A stretch of 64,000 bases of DNA, taken from the NCBI GenBank assembly GCA_032358255.1, contig JAULBX010000002.1:496001-560000 (forward strand), read 5' to 3'. The notes beneath the pieces were generated by a model, which was not told the DNA's origin, ran no database searches, and saw only the letters and a program-made list of their open reading frames with translations. This DNA is from Heterotrichella gracilis (taxonomy: Eukaryota; Sar; Xanthophyceae; Tribonematales; Xanthonemataceae). How positions within the stretch are numbered: position 1 is the first letter of the stretch; every line of letters begins with the position of its first letter. A program made the position numbers and the translations under genes. Below, one piece after another: positions 35,658-47,500 of this stretch.

Positions 35658-37310
35658 TTATTTTACACCGGCCTTCGGCTTAGGCTTGGGCTTTTTATTA
35701 TTCTCCACCTTCTCGACGTTGGTGGGTGGAACGTAACCCGGTTTTGGTTTTAATACAAAATTTCTATTCTTTTCAATATCTACTTTACCAAAGTCAGAAA
35801 TGGTAATTTCTTCTTTGTAATCTATGTAACCGGCAGATACAATTGAAAGCTTGTAAAATCCTGCAGGCAGACTCATTACAAATCTTCCTGTTTTTGAATG
35901 TGGTGTAAAGTTATATTCAATTTTATTTTGTGCGTTGGTTACGATCATTGAAACCGTGTAATTTTTTGGTTTACTTTTTGCAGTTGTATCTCCCAAATAA
36001 ATTTGCCCAACAAAGATCTTACTGATCTGATCGTTCTCGTTAAATTTTATCCTGTAAAGATCAAGATCGCCAAAGCCACCCGGACGGAAAGCACTAATGT
36101 ATGCAACCCTATCATCAGGTGTTACACAAATATTTCTGTCATCATCAGTAGAGTTAATTGGGTAACCTAAGTTTTGAGGTTCGCTAAACGTATTCTCCAT
36201 TACGTTCCATTCTGTTTTAAACAGATCGTATCCACCCATACTGTTATGTCCTTCACTCGCAAAATAGAGCGTTGCACAATCATTAGACAGGTAAGGAAAA
36301 TCTTCGTTGTACTCTGTATTAATAACAGGCGGTAATTTTTGGGCCATACCCCATTTACCGTTTGGTAATTTTTTACAAACATACAGATCGCTGTTTGAAG
36401 TAATTTTATCCCTTCTCGCAAAAACCATTATGCTTCCATCTTCGTTCAAACATCCGCTTGTTTCAACTTTAGCATTAATTAATGGATCGCATAATTTTGG
36501 TTTTGGAAATTCAGAGAGAACATCTTTTCTGGCAGAAACATACAGGTCACCAAACTTATCAATGTGATCAAGATAAACATAAAGTTCTAAACCATCCGGA
36601 CGCAATCCAACTACCTGTTCATCTAAACCCGTATTAATTGTTTTACCCGCGTTAGCGGCTTTTGTCCAGTTATTGTTTTCGATCTTGCTATAATAAACAT
36701 CACTACTGTGGTAACCATCCATTTCCACTTTTTTTCCACCAACGTTCTCTTTTCTTCTTGATGTAAAAGCAAGAACGGTTTCATCTGCACTAACAAAAGG
36801 ATAATAATCTGGCTCGTCGCTATTAATTTCTTTTCCCAGGTTTTGAAAAGTTACGTTTGAGGGTGCATCAATAAACTTTTCGGCATTGTCGCAATTTTCG
36901 AGATAACGTTGAACTTTTTTTGCTTCTTTTGGTTTTAAGCTTTTAAATTTTTCGAATGCTGTTTTTGCATCTTCAATACGATTATTTAATAAATAAGCTC
37001 TTCCTAGATTGATCCAAACTTCCTCATCAACTTTATCTTCTTTTGAGTAATCTTCAAAATATTTAATTGATTCTTCACGGTTGATCTTTGTATTAAGGTA
37101 ACAGATACCAAGATTGTATTTAATTTTTTTATTGTCCCTGTCTTTTTTTAACTCAGCTTTATAGATAGGAATAGCCATTAAATAGTTCTTATGTTTAAAA
37201 TGCTCATCGGCATCGTAAATGTCTTGTTTCTTGCTTCCGCTTTTTGATTGCGAAAAAAGACCAAGGCTTAAACACAAAATAATTAGTATGACAGAGAATC
37301 TTTGGTTCAT
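35658..37310 (-). CDS. Secreted TPR/PD40 protein (PorE-like without OmpA)
   Basis: A 550-residue exported protein: signal peptide to about residue 20 (GLFSQ), TPR-like helices (about 30-135, KKIKYNLGICYLNTKINREE), a PD40 beta-propeller (about 150-400; DEPDYYPFVSADETVLAFTS, EDFPYLSNDCATLYFASEGH, GGYDLFKTE), and a carboxypeptidase-regulatory-like domain (about 425-510). The C-terminus is Lys/Pro rich (NNKKPKPKPKAG). This resembles PorE of the type IX secretion system but lacks the OmpA peptidoglycan-binding domain. Convergent with the his operon. Confidence 0.8.
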   Translation of the reverse strand: MNQRFSVILIILCLSLGLFSQSKSGSKKQDIYDADEHFKHKNYLMAIPIYKAELKKDRDNKKIKYNLGICYLNTKINREESIKYFEDYSKEDKVDEEVWINLGRAYLLNNRIEDAKTAFEKFKSLKPKEAKKVQRYLENCDNAEKFIDAPSNVTFQNLGKEINSDEPDYYPFVSADETVLAFTSRRKENVGGKKVEMDGYHSSDVYYSKIENNNWTKAANAGKTINTGLDEQVVGLRPDGLELYVYLDHIDKFGDLYVSARKDVLSEFPKPKLCDPLINAKVETSGCLNEDGSIMVFARRDKITSNSDLYVCKKLPNGKWGMAQKLPPVINTEYNEDFPYLSNDCATLYFASEGHNSMGGYDLFKTEWNVMENTFSEPQNLGYPINSTDDDRNICVTPDDRVAYISAFRPGGFGDLDLYRIKFNENDQISKIFVGQIYLGDTTAKSKPKNYTVSMIVTNAQNKIEYNFTPHSKTGRFVMSLPAGFYKLSIVSAGYIDYKEEITISDFGKVDIEKNRNFVLKPKPGYVPPTNVEKVENNKKPKPKPKAGVK

Positions 37311-37347
37311 TTTGGGAGGACTAATATAATAAAATATTATATAAACC

Positions 37348-38157
37348 TCATTTTTTTTGTGACAATTTAAAAAGCTCGTCTTTTTCTTTTTTTGTCAGGC
37401 TGTCATAGCCACTTTTTGAAATTTTATCAAGTATTTCATTCATAACCTGTTCGGAGTTATAAGATCCTGATTGGCTTTTGCTTACAATTTTTAATTTCTG
37501 CTTTTTCCTTGAAAAGATGTCTAGGTTAAAAAGATCGACCCCTTTGCGTAAATTATAACCATATAAAACGCCAAATAAAGCGCCACCTATATGCGATATT
37601 TTACCCCCTGTATTTACCGAAAGGTCAATAATAGTGCTTACTACAAAGGTAATAAGGTAAAAGTACTTATACGGTAGTTCTAATACACCAAATAAATAAA
37701 CCCTGTAATTAGGCGAATAAACAGCCATTACGGCGCCAACACCAAGTACGGCAGCAGATGCGCCTAATAGCAAAGAATGGCCAAAAGACTCCGGGAATAT
37801 TAGGCCAAGTGTTAAAACTAAACCGCCACCGCATAAGCCGCTCATTACATATACATACAGCATTTTTTTCTGGCCAAGGATGGTAAAAAATATTTGTGCC
37901 GTAAAATAAAATAACACCATGTTCCAAAAAATATGACCAAGGTTTTCGTGAGCAAACATGTAAGTAAAAATGGTCCAAAATTTATAGATAAAATCAACAC
38001 CAATGGTCATTGCCACGTAGGGTGTTAAATTTAAGTGAGAAAGGTTACCAACTAAATTTAGTGTTAAGAAAATGGCAACATTTATTATAATTATCTGTGT
38101 AAGTACACCTTGCTGCTGGAAATTATATTTTATTTTTTGAAAAAAGTTCATACTCAA
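37348..38157 (-). CDS. Rhomboid-family intramembrane serine protease (second copy)
   Basis: A 269-residue membrane protein with about six helices between residues 15 and 205. FAHENLGHIFWNMVLFYF is the rhomboid HxxxN-type helix, GASAAVLG holds the probable catalytic Ser (GASA, rather than the usual GASG), and SHIGGALFGVLYG supplies the His. The soluble tail (205-269) is Lys/Ser rich. Overlaps the upstream rhomboid gene by four bases. Substrate unknown. Confidence 0.85.
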   Translation of the reverse strand: MSMNFFQKIKYNFQQQGVLTQIIIINVAIFLTLNLVGNLSHLNLTPYVAMTIGVDFIYKFWTIFTYMFAHENLGHIFWNMVLFYFTAQIFFTILGQKKMLYVYVMSGLCGGGLVLTLGLIFPESFGHSLLLGASAAVLGVGAVMAVYSPNYRVYLFGVLELPYKYFYLITFVVSTIIDLSVNTGGKISHIGGALFGVLYGYNLRKGVDLFNLDIFSRKKQKLKIVSKSQSGSYNSEQVMNEILDKISKSGYDSLTKKEKDELFKLSQKK

Positions 38158-39011
38158 TAAAAATGTTGTTTGTCTTTACGCCATATTAAAACAATAATAA
38201 TACCAACTACTAAACCGCCAATATGCGCAAAATGAGCTACATTGTCTCCGGGATTACTTCTTAAACCTGAGAACAGTTCTAGAGCCCCGTAACCGATAAC
38301 CAGCCACTTTGCTTTTACGGGAAAAAGAAAATAAAGATACAGCATTCTGTTAGGAAATATCATGCCAAATGCCCCCAACAAACCGAATAATGATCCTGAG
38401 GCGCCAACCACAACGTTTTGGTTCAAAAACTCATTTTTATAGTCTAACAAAAATTGTGATGCCAAGCTTAAAGCCCGGGGCGGACTAACCTGTATTGCCT
38501 TATTATATTGCTCCACAAAGCTTTGATAAATTGGAAAAGTTTGAGAACTCAAGCTGTTTTGAAACTCTAGGCTATTTAGTAATGCATTAATAGATTCTCC
38601 TGTTAAATTAGCTTGAGTTGCATGAATAGAATCTATTAATGGACCAACCGAAAAATAGATAACTATATACTGTGCCAACGCAGCACCAAAGCCGGTTAAA
38701 ATATAAAAGATCAAATAACGTTTTGGGCCCCATATTTGCTCGAGTACTTGCCCAAAAATATATACGGCCAGCATATTAAATAAAATATGAGAAAAACTCC
38801 CATGCATAAAAATATAGGTAACAAACTGGTGCGGTTTAAAGTCTGGTGCGGTAGGATAATGCAGCCCTAAGTACTTTGCAAGATCAATATGTTGCGTACT
38901 TTGTAAAGCAACAGTTAAAAGAAAAAAAACAACATTAATAATTAATATGTTTTTGGTTACAACTGGTAAACCACCAAAACTATTAGGCCGATATTGATTA
39001 TTGAAGTTCAT
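38154..39011 (-). CDS. Rhomboid-family intramembrane serine protease (first copy)
   Basis: A 285-residue rhomboid. FMHGSFSHILFNMLAVYIFG has the HxxxN helix; GASGSLFGLLG carries catalytic Ser205; NVAHFAHIGGLVVGI supplies the His near residue 255. An extra loop of about 80 residues (125-200) separates helices 3 and 4. Followed by a second rhomboid with a four-base overlap and preceded by mutL with no gap. Confidence 0.9.
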   Translation of the reverse strand: MNFNNQYRPNSFGGLPVVTKNILIINVVFFLLTVALQSTQHIDLAKYLGLHYPTAPDFKPHQFVTYIFMHGSFSHILFNMLAVYIFGQVLEQIWGPKRYLIFYILTGFGAALAQYIVIYFSVGPLIDSIHATQANLTGESINALLNSLEFQNSLSSQTFPIYQSFVEQYNKAIQVSPPRALSLASQFLLDYKNEFLNQNVVVGASGSLFGLLGAFGMIFPNRMLYLYFLFPVKAKWLVIGYGALELFSGLRSNPGDNVAHFAHIGGLVVGIIIVLIWRKDKQHFY

Positions 39012-40844
39012 TTATTTTTTAAAGAATTTTTCAATGTCAGTGTAATCCACTTCCATCATGATTGATTTGCCAGATGCAGTATGCAATGGATTTTCACAAT
39101 TTATTAAATGTTCCAATATCAGGCGCATCTCTTCAGTTTCAAGCGATTTGCCATATTTAATACAAGTATTATAAGCTATTGCACGGCATAAATTATCGTG
39201 TTTTTCTATCTTACTATCAATGGTATTTAATTTAAAAGTTTCCAATATGCTTTCAATAGTTTCGGCAATTTTAAAATCTTTAAGATCGCTTGGGGTGCCA
39301 TTAACAACTATACTGTTCTTGCCAAAAACCTCGAAATCAAAACCCAACAATTTAAATTCATCGCCAAGATCTTTTATAAGTGTAAAATCGTTCGCACTTA
39401 ACTCTATTTGTTCAGGGAAAAGCATTTGTTGCGATGCGATCTTTGTTTCTTTTTTTGTTCTTAAATAATGCTCATAAACAATACGTTCATGCGCTCTTTG
39501 CTGATCGACAATAAGCACGTTCTTATTGTAAGCTGTAACAATATACTTTTGATTTAGTTGAAAAAAAATAAAATTAACAGCCTCGCTTTTTAATTCTTCT
39601 AAAGCGTTTTGATGAGGGCTATCGGAGGTTGTTATTGTGTTTTGCTGCGTGTTTTTAAAACCCTCAAACATCGTTTCCCAATGTTGTTTATTTGCTTTTT
39701 GCAAAGTATTTTCTTGAGAAAGCGTTACAGAAGAATTAAAAGGATTATAATTTTCGTTATAACTTACTTTTGGCTGAGTGATGATCCTGTTCTCTGATTG
39801 CGCGTCTAAACTCACGCTCATTTCCGAATCAAAATCGAGCGAGGGACCCACATTTGCCTTACCCAGTGCGCGTTTGATAGAACTTACCAATAACATGTAA
39901 ACTGCTTTATCATCGGTAAATTTTACTTCTGTTTTCGTTGGGTGAATGTTGATATCGATATTTTTTGGATCCATTTCTAAGAACAAAAAATAACGAGGGT
40001 GAGATTGATACGTTATTAATTCTTTATACGCTTCGTAAATGGCGTGATTTAAAAAAGGGTTTTTTACAAAGCGATTATTCACAAAAAAATACTGCTCTTT
40101 TCTTGTTTTTATCGCTGCTTCGGGAAGACTAACATAACCTCGTATCTTTACAAAATTGGTGTCTTCGCTAATAGGAACAAGTTCTTTTTGAATGTAACTT
40201 CCAATTAAAGATTTAATGCGCTGCATTAAATTTCCGGCCGGGAGATTTAGAACTTCGTTACCATTACTTTGAAAAATAAAATGGATATCGGTATGCGGAA
40301 TTGCAACACGTTCTATCTCATCAATAATATGTTTTTGTTCAACCTGGTCGTTCTTTAAAAAATTGCGGCGCGCAGGCACGTTAAAAAATAAATTCTTCAC
40401 AATAAAAGTTGTTCCGGTAGCGCATTGACATTCGGCTTGCTCAATAAATTTTCCGCCTTCAATAATTATGTGCTGCCCAACAAGATCGTCTGCTTTTTTT
40501 GTTTTTAATTCTACTTGCGCTATAGCAGCAATACTTGCTAAAGCCTCGCCTCTAAAGCCTTTAGTGGTTAAGGCAAATAGATCATCGGCCGAATTTATTT
40601 TAGAAGTAGCGTGCCTTTCAAAACACATTCTCGCATCAAAAGGGTTCATGCCTTTGCCATTATCGATCACCTGTATGAGCGATTTTCCGGCATCTTTTAT
40701 GATCAGTTTTATTTGTGTGGCGCCGGCATCAATAGCATTCTCTAACAGCTCTTTTACAACACTTGCGGGCCTTTGCACTACCTCACCTGCAGCGATCTGG
40801 TTTGCTACATGGTCTGGCAAAAGTGCTATGGTATTGTTTGACAT
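39012..40844 (-). CDS. mutL: DNA mismatch repair protein
   Basis: A 610-residue MutL. GHKL ATPase motifs: IAAGEVVQRPASVVKELLEN, DAGA, DNGKGM and TTKGFRGEALASIAA; the middle domain carries FVNNRFVKN and DINIHPTKTEVKF. The C-terminal dimerisation domain has DQQRAHERIVYE, close to the DQHA(x)2E(x)4E endonuclease motif, so this is probably a nicking MutL. First gene of the mutL-rhomboid-rhomboid unit. Confidence 0.97.
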   Translation of the reverse strand: MSNNTIALLPDHVANQIAAGEVVQRPASVVKELLENAIDAGATQIKLIIKDAGKSLIQVIDNGKGMNPFDARMCFERHATSKINSADDLFALTTKGFRGEALASIAAIAQVELKTKKADDLVGQHIIIEGGKFIEQAECQCATGTTFIVKNLFFNVPARRNFLKNDQVEQKHIIDEIERVAIPHTDIHFIFQSNGNEVLNLPAGNLMQRIKSLIGSYIQKELVPISEDTNFVKIRGYVSLPEAAIKTRKEQYFFVNNRFVKNPFLNHAIYEAYKELITYQSHPRYFLFLEMDPKNIDINIHPTKTEVKFTDDKAVYMLLVSSIKRALGKANVGPSLDFDSEMSVSLDAQSENRIITQPKVSYNENYNPFNSSVTLSQENTLQKANKQHWETMFEGFKNTQQNTITTSDSPHQNALEELKSEAVNFIFFQLNQKYIVTAYNKNVLIVDQQRAHERIVYEHYLRTKKETKIASQQMLFPEQIELSANDFTLIKDLGDEFKLLGFDFEVFGKNSIVVNGTPSDLKDFKIAETIESILETFKLNTIDSKIEKHDNLCRAIAYNTCIKYGKSLETEEMRLILEHLINCENPLHTASGKSIMMEVDYTDIEKFFKK

Positions 40845-40881
40845 AAATCATTCAAAAGTAACGATAATAAATGTTTGAAAT

Positions 40882-40899
40882 ACTTAATATTTATTAAGT
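40882..40899. promoter_or_regulatory. Perfect 18-bp palindrome in the mutL upstream region
   Basis: ACTTAATA-TT-TATTAAGT, 38 bases upstream of the mutL ATG and about 128 upstream of the divergent small secreted protein. Symmetry suits a dimeric regulator, but AT-rich palindromes also arise by chance. The rest of 40845-41027 shows nothing clear. Confidence 0.35.
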
Positions 40900-41027
40900 C
40901 GAAAATGAACGAATTAACAAAAAAAACACTTCTACTCACTGGGTGGTCAATTTTAAAAAGTTTATTTGTTAAAAACCTGTTGATAATTACTTTTTTTATT
41001 ACATTTATCGAAATTAAAAATACAGTT

Positions 41028-41498
41028 ATGAAGATTTTTTCCAAAACGGTGCTTACTTCTTTGCTTTTTTTAACCTTTTTTACGCTAAGGTCCCAAAATG
41101 TTGACTTATTAAAGGCTTTTATAAATAAAAACAGTATTGCCTTAAGAAGCGTTCAAAAGACTTCCATGAAAATTTCTGACGCTAAAAACTCAGATAATTT
41201 TAAAGAGCTATTAAGATTACACCTTATCTCGGTTAAATTATATGGGTCAGACAAGGATCAAAGCACCGCTGCAGCCCTAAAGGTGAGGGAAGGCAGCCTT
41301 TCCTATACAAACAAGAACGCAAACCAGGCAACGGCAGAGTACTTTAATTTGACAGATGAAGAGAAAAGTGGTTTAAATACTAAAACCATGCTTAACGCTT
41401 CATCTACTTATCTCACCGAAAGCGAATTAAAATCGATCGATACTATTGACAGTATGGATCCCAGCCTTTTTAACTTGTTCACTATAACCATTCAATAA
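41028..41498 (+). CDS. Hypothetical secreted protein
   Basis: The frame is open from about 40875, but ATG 41028 gives a normal signal peptide: MKIFSKTVLTSLLFLTFFTL, cleaved near LRSQ. The mature part, about 133 residues, is polar and helical with SMKISDAKNSDNFKELLRLH and a final FNLFTITIQ. No domain recognised. It lies 26 bases upstream of the giant repeat protein, so it may be part of the same unit. Confidence 0.6.
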   Translation: MKIFSKTVLTSLLFLTFFTLRSQNVDLLKAFINKNSIALRSVQKTSMKISDAKNSDNFKELLRLHLISVKLYGSDKDQSTAAALKVREGSLSYTNKNANQATAEYFNLTDEEKSGLNTKTMLNASSTYLTESELKSIDTIDSMDPSLFNLFTITIQ

Positions 41499-41524
41499 GT
41501 TTATTCTATTAATTATTTTACAAC

Positions 41525-44500
41525 ATGTACATGCGCCATTTTAAAATCGTATTAAGAGTTTTTGTTTTCTTGCTAGTCTTTATAAATACTAGTTATTCAC
41601 AAACCTGTCCTGCCCCAAGTATCAATGCACAAGCAGGTACCGGACCAAGCACAACTATTTGTTCTGGACAATGCGCCAACTTAACGGCAACCGTTGTTCC
41701 AGTAAATTCTACTACCAGTTATTCTGTGGCATCCATTCCTTATGCGCCATTCCCTTATGCTGGCGGTACGTCACCGGTTGGACCTGTTGATGACGTTTGG
41801 AGTAATGTACTTAACATTGGTTTTAATTTTTGTTATTTTGGTAATAATTTCAACCAACTTTTAGTTGGTACAAATGGAGAGATCACTTTTAGTACGGCAA
41901 ACGCTTCTTTAGGAGAGAATTTTACGGTAAACAATATCCTACCAAATTTAACAGAGCATCCGGGTAACACTATTTGCGGACCATACAGAGATATCGACCC
42001 TTCGGTAGGAGGAATTGTAAGAACATACACCACCGGTGTTGCACCCTGCCGCAAGTTTGTTGCATATTGGAGCAACGTTCCACTTTATAACTGTAATAAT
42101 CCTCAATCTACTTTCCAAATTGTTTTGCATGAAAGCTCAAATATTATTGACGTAAATATTCAAAACAGTTCCGCTTGCTTGGTTTGGCAAAACGGTAGAG
42201 GTTTAATTGGTATTCAAAACGGAGCTGGTACTACGGTGGTTGCTCCACCAACCAGAAACGTGTTAACAGCATGGACTGCAACTAATGAATCGTGGCGTTA
42301 TACCCCAACGGGTGCGCCTACATTTACTGTAAACTGGGCTGGTCCTTCGGGTTTTACCGCAACCGGTTTAACAGCGAATCCTTGTCCAACCGCAACTGGA
42401 AACTATACAGCAACTATGGTTCTGCAAAGTTGCGCAAGTGGTAATATTACTACGTTTACGTCGGCGGTTCAGGTTTCTGTTACGCCAACGCCTACAGTTA
42501 ATGCAAGTGCAACTCCTTCATCAATTTGTGTAGGCGGTTCGTCAAATTTAACTGCGACCGGTGCTACTACTTATACCTGGCAACCCGGAAACTTAATCGG
42601 AGCAAGCGTTAGCGTTACTCCTGCCGTTACTACCATATATACTGTTACCGGTAAAACGGGTTCCTGCAGCGGTACTAAAACTGTACAGGTTGTTGTAAAT
42701 TCAACTGTAACTGCAAGTGCCAGTTCAAACACAATTTGTACCGGTGGCACAACCACGCTTACAGGGAATGGAGCTTTATCATATACCTGGAATCCCGGAA
42801 ATATTATTGGTTCAACCGCAGTAGTTTCGCCGGCAACCAGCACAACTTATACTTTAACTGGATTAAATGGGGCTTGTACAAGTTCTACTACCATTGCTAT
42901 AACAGTTACATCTCCTTCTACAGTGAGTGCATTTAATTTGAGCGGTACTATTTGTTCCGGATCAACCGCAACATTAGTTGGAACCGGTGCCTTAACCTAC
43001 ACATGGAACCCTGGCGCTCTTAATGGAAATATCGTAAATGTTACACCTACAATAACTACAACTTATACGGTAGTTGGTGGTGTTGGAAGTTGTACAAGTA
43101 CAGCGACAGTAACTGTTCCAGTAAGCAATGGACCTACTTTAACCGTTGTTGCCTCTCCAACAGCAATTTGTCCTGGAAATTCTTCAACACTAAGTGCGTC
43201 TGGCGCATTAAGTTATACCTGGAATCCAGGTGCAACTGTTTCTAATTCTATTGTTGTTTCACCGTTAATCACAACGACTTATTCTGTAACCGGTGTTAAT
43301 ATCATAGGTTGTACAACTACGAATACAATTAGCTTATTAGTAAATCCTGTACCTAGTATTACCATTTCCCCAGCTTCTCCTTCGATATGTATTGGTACTT
43401 CCGGAACACTTACAGCGTCGGGTGCTACAACCTATACATGGAATCCAGGAAATTTAACCGGTTCATCCGTTGTTGTAAATCCAACAGTAACCACTGTTTA
43501 TACTATCATTGGAAGTAACGGTACCTGCACAAGTTCAACAACATCAACTTTAGTTGTAGTTCCAAACCCAACGGTTGGTGCGTCAACCTCTACAACCTCT
43601 ATATGTGCAGGAAACTCAGCAACTTTAACTGGTTCGGGAGCCACTAGCTATACCTGGAACCCGGGAAGTTTGGTTGGAACAAACGTTGTTGTTTCTCCGC
43701 TTGTAACCACCAGTTATACCGTTATTGGTTCTTCTGCAAGTTGTACAAGTTCGGCGGTTGTTTCAGTTACCGTTAATAATGGCCCAGTTATGACTGCAGT
43801 AGCTTCTCCTACAAATATTTGCGCCGGAAACAGTGCCACTCTAACGTCTACCGGTGCGCTTTCGTACACCTGGAATCCTGGTGCTTTAACCGGTGGTACT
43901 GTAACTGTTACACCTGCGGCTACCACTTTATATTCTGTAACCGGGAATAATGCTTTCGGATGTTTAACCACGAACACAGTTAATCTAATTGTTACACCAA
44001 ACCCAACAATTACTCCAAGTTCATCATCTGCTTCAATTTGTATTGGCAATAGCGCCACTCTTTCTGCTATTGGCGCCACAACATATACTTGGAATCCTGG
44101 AGCCCTAACCGGAACCAGCGTTGTTGTTTCTCCAACATTAAATATTACTTATACTGTTTCGGGTAGTACCGCGGGATGCTCTTCACAAGCAACTATTTCA
44201 ATAATCGTTGTGCCGATCCCAACCGTTAATGCAACAGTATCTCCAACTGTTATTTGTAGTGGTGGCTCTGCCACACTTACCGGATCTGGTGCCTTAACTT
44301 ATACCTGGAATCCTGGTAACATTACGGGTAACCCAATAACTGTTAATCCAATTTCTACTACTTTATATACTGTTACAGGAAGCAACGGAAGTTGTACTTC
44401 CACAAAAACAGTAAACTTAATTGTTAATCCAAATCCAACTATTACGGCTGCAGCTTCACCTACAAATATTTGTGTAGGAAGTTCTGCAACTTTATCGTCG

Positions 44501-47500
44501 TCTGGTGCCACTTCTTATACCTGGAATCCCGGTGCATTAATTGGCGGAACTGTTACTGTTAATCCATTAGTTACAACGCTTTATACAGTTACTGGCGCTA
44601 ACGGTTTTGGATGTACTACAACAAACACTGTTAATTTAATTGTAACGCCAATTCCTACGGTAAATATTGCAGCGTCTTCAACAACGATTTGTTCTGGTAA
44701 TTCAACAACGTTAACCGGAAGCGGTGCAACAAATTATACTTGGAATCCGGGTGCTTTAACTACCACTGCAATAGTTGTTTCTCCTACGGTAAATACAACT
44801 TATACTTTAACAGGCTCTAATGGTGCTTGTTCAAGTAGCAACACCATTACTATTATAGTTAACCCAAACCCAACTATTACTGCGGTTGCTTCTCCTACAA
44901 ATATTTGCGCAGGAAGTTCGGCAACATTATCATCTTCCGGAGCTGTATCTTATACATGGAATCCGGGTGCTGTTATTGGCGGAACTGTTACTGTTAATCC
45001 TGTTGCAACCACACTTTACACTGTTACAGGTGCTAACGCTTTCGGCTGTACCACAACCGCGACTGTTAACTTAATTGTGACACCAATTCCAACTGTTAAT
45101 GCTATTGCTTCGCCAACTGCTATTTGCGCAGGAGGTTCTACCAGCTTAATTGCAAATGGTGCTACTTCTTATACTTGGAACCCGGGCGCTTTAACTGGAA
45201 GTAATGTTTCGGTTTCTCCTTTGGTAAATACTACTTATACAGTTACGGGTTCTAACGGAACTTGTTCTAATACTAAAACAATTACTGTTATTGTTAACCC
45301 AATTCCTACGTTAACAGTTACTGCTACACCAACTGCTATTTGTAGCGGTGGTTCTGCTACGCTTACTGCTTCAGGTGCTTCAGCTTACAACTGGTTGCCG
45401 GGCGCTTTAGTTGGCGCTAACGTTGTTGTTAGTCCAACCGTTACTACTACCTATACTGTTATTGGCACAAGTGCCGCAGGTTGTAGCAATACTAAAACCA
45501 TTACTTTAATTGTTAACCCTATTCCTTCTTTAACCGTTAGTGCAACACCAACTGCTATTTGCAGTGGTAATTCAACAACGTTAACTGGTGCAGCTGCTGG
45601 TGGCGGTCCTTTTATTTCGGTTTGGAACCCAGGGGCTATTTTTGGTAATACTGCAGTAGTTTCTCCTGCTACAAATACGACTTACACCTGGACCGTACAA
45701 AACTCGTTTGGTTGTAATAACAGCGCAACAATTGCAATCAATGTTACCACTACTCCAACTGTTACTGCTTCGGCAAGTAATTTAACCGTTTGCGCGGGTG
45801 GTCCAAGCACCTTATCAGCGATTGGTGCTACCACTTACACCTGGAACCCGGGTGCTTTAACCGGCGCTAACGTTACTGTTAACCCAACAATTACAACTAC
45901 TTATTCTGTTACCGGATCTAATGGTTCTTGTATCAATACTAAAACTATTACAATTACAGTTAGTCCTAACCCAACTATTACTGCCGTTGCTTCTCCTACA
46001 AATATTTGCGCAGGAAGTTCGGCAACATTATCTTCATCAGGAGCTGTATCTTATACATGGAATCCGGGTGCTGTTATTGGCGGAACTGTTACTGTTAATC
46101 CTGTTGCAACCACACTTTACACTGTTACAGGTGCTAACGCTTTCGGCTGTACCACAACCGCGACTGTTAACTTAATTGTGACACCAATTCCAACTGTTAA
46201 TGCTATTGCTTCGCCAACTGCTATTTGCGCAGGAGGTTCTACCAGCTTAATTGCAAATGGTGCTACTTCTTATACTTGGAACCCGGGCGCTTTAACTGGA
46301 AGTAATGTTTCGGTTTCTCCTTTGGTAAATACTACTTATACAGTTACGGGTTCTAACGGAACTTGTTCTAATACTAAAACAATTACTGTTATTGTTAACC
46401 CAATTCCTACGTTAACAGTTACTGCTACACCAACTGCTATTTGTAGCGGTGGTTCTGCTACGCTTACTGCTTCAGGTGCTTCAGCTTACAACTGGTTGCC
46501 GGGCGCTTTAGTTGGCGCTAACGTTGTTGTTAGTCCAACCGTTACTACTACCTATACTGTTATTGGCACAAGTGCCGCAGGTTGTAGTAATACTAAAACC
46601 ATTACATTAATTGTTAACCCTATTCCAACTATTACTGCGGTTGCTACTCCTACAAATATATGCGCCGGAAGTTCTGCAACGCTAACATCTACAGGTGCTA
46701 GTTCTTATACATGGAATCCCGGTGCTTTAATTGGCGGAACTGTTACAGTTAATCCGGCTGCGACTACACTTTATACTGTTACTGGCACTAACGCTTTTGG
46801 CTGTACCACAACTAAAACGGTTAACTTACTTGTCACTCCGATCCCAACTGTAAATGCTATTGCTTCACCTACTGCTATTTGTGCAGGAGGTTCTACCAGC
46901 TTGATTGCAAATGGCGCTACCAACTATACATGGATGCCCGGTTCGTTAACAGGAAGCAATGTGACGGTTTCTCCGGCAACTAATACAACTTATACTGTTA
47001 CAGGTTCTAACGGAACTTGTTCTAACACTAAAACAGTTTCAGTTATTGTAAATCCTCTACCAACTTTAACTGTTACTGCCACGCCAACTGCTATCTGTAA
47101 TGGTGGTTCTGCTACTTTAACTGCAAGCGGTGCAGCCGCATACAATTGGTTGCCGGGCGCTTTAGTTGGTGCTAACGTAGTCGTTAATCCGACTGTTACA
47201 ACAACTTATACCGTTATTGGTACAAGCTCGTTAGGTTGTAGCAATACTAAAACTCTTACTTTAATTGTCAATCCTATTCCTTCTTTAACTGTTACAGCTA
47301 CACCTACTGCAATTTGTAGCGGAAACTCAACGACGTTAACCGGAACTGCAACTGGTGGTGGTCCTTTTGTTTCTATATGGAACCCGGGTGCGATCGTTGG
47401 ACCGGTTGCTTTTGTTTCACCTGTTGTTAATACAGTTTATACTTGGAGCGTATCAAATAGTTTTGGTTGTGTTAATTCTAAAACAATTTCTATTAATGTC

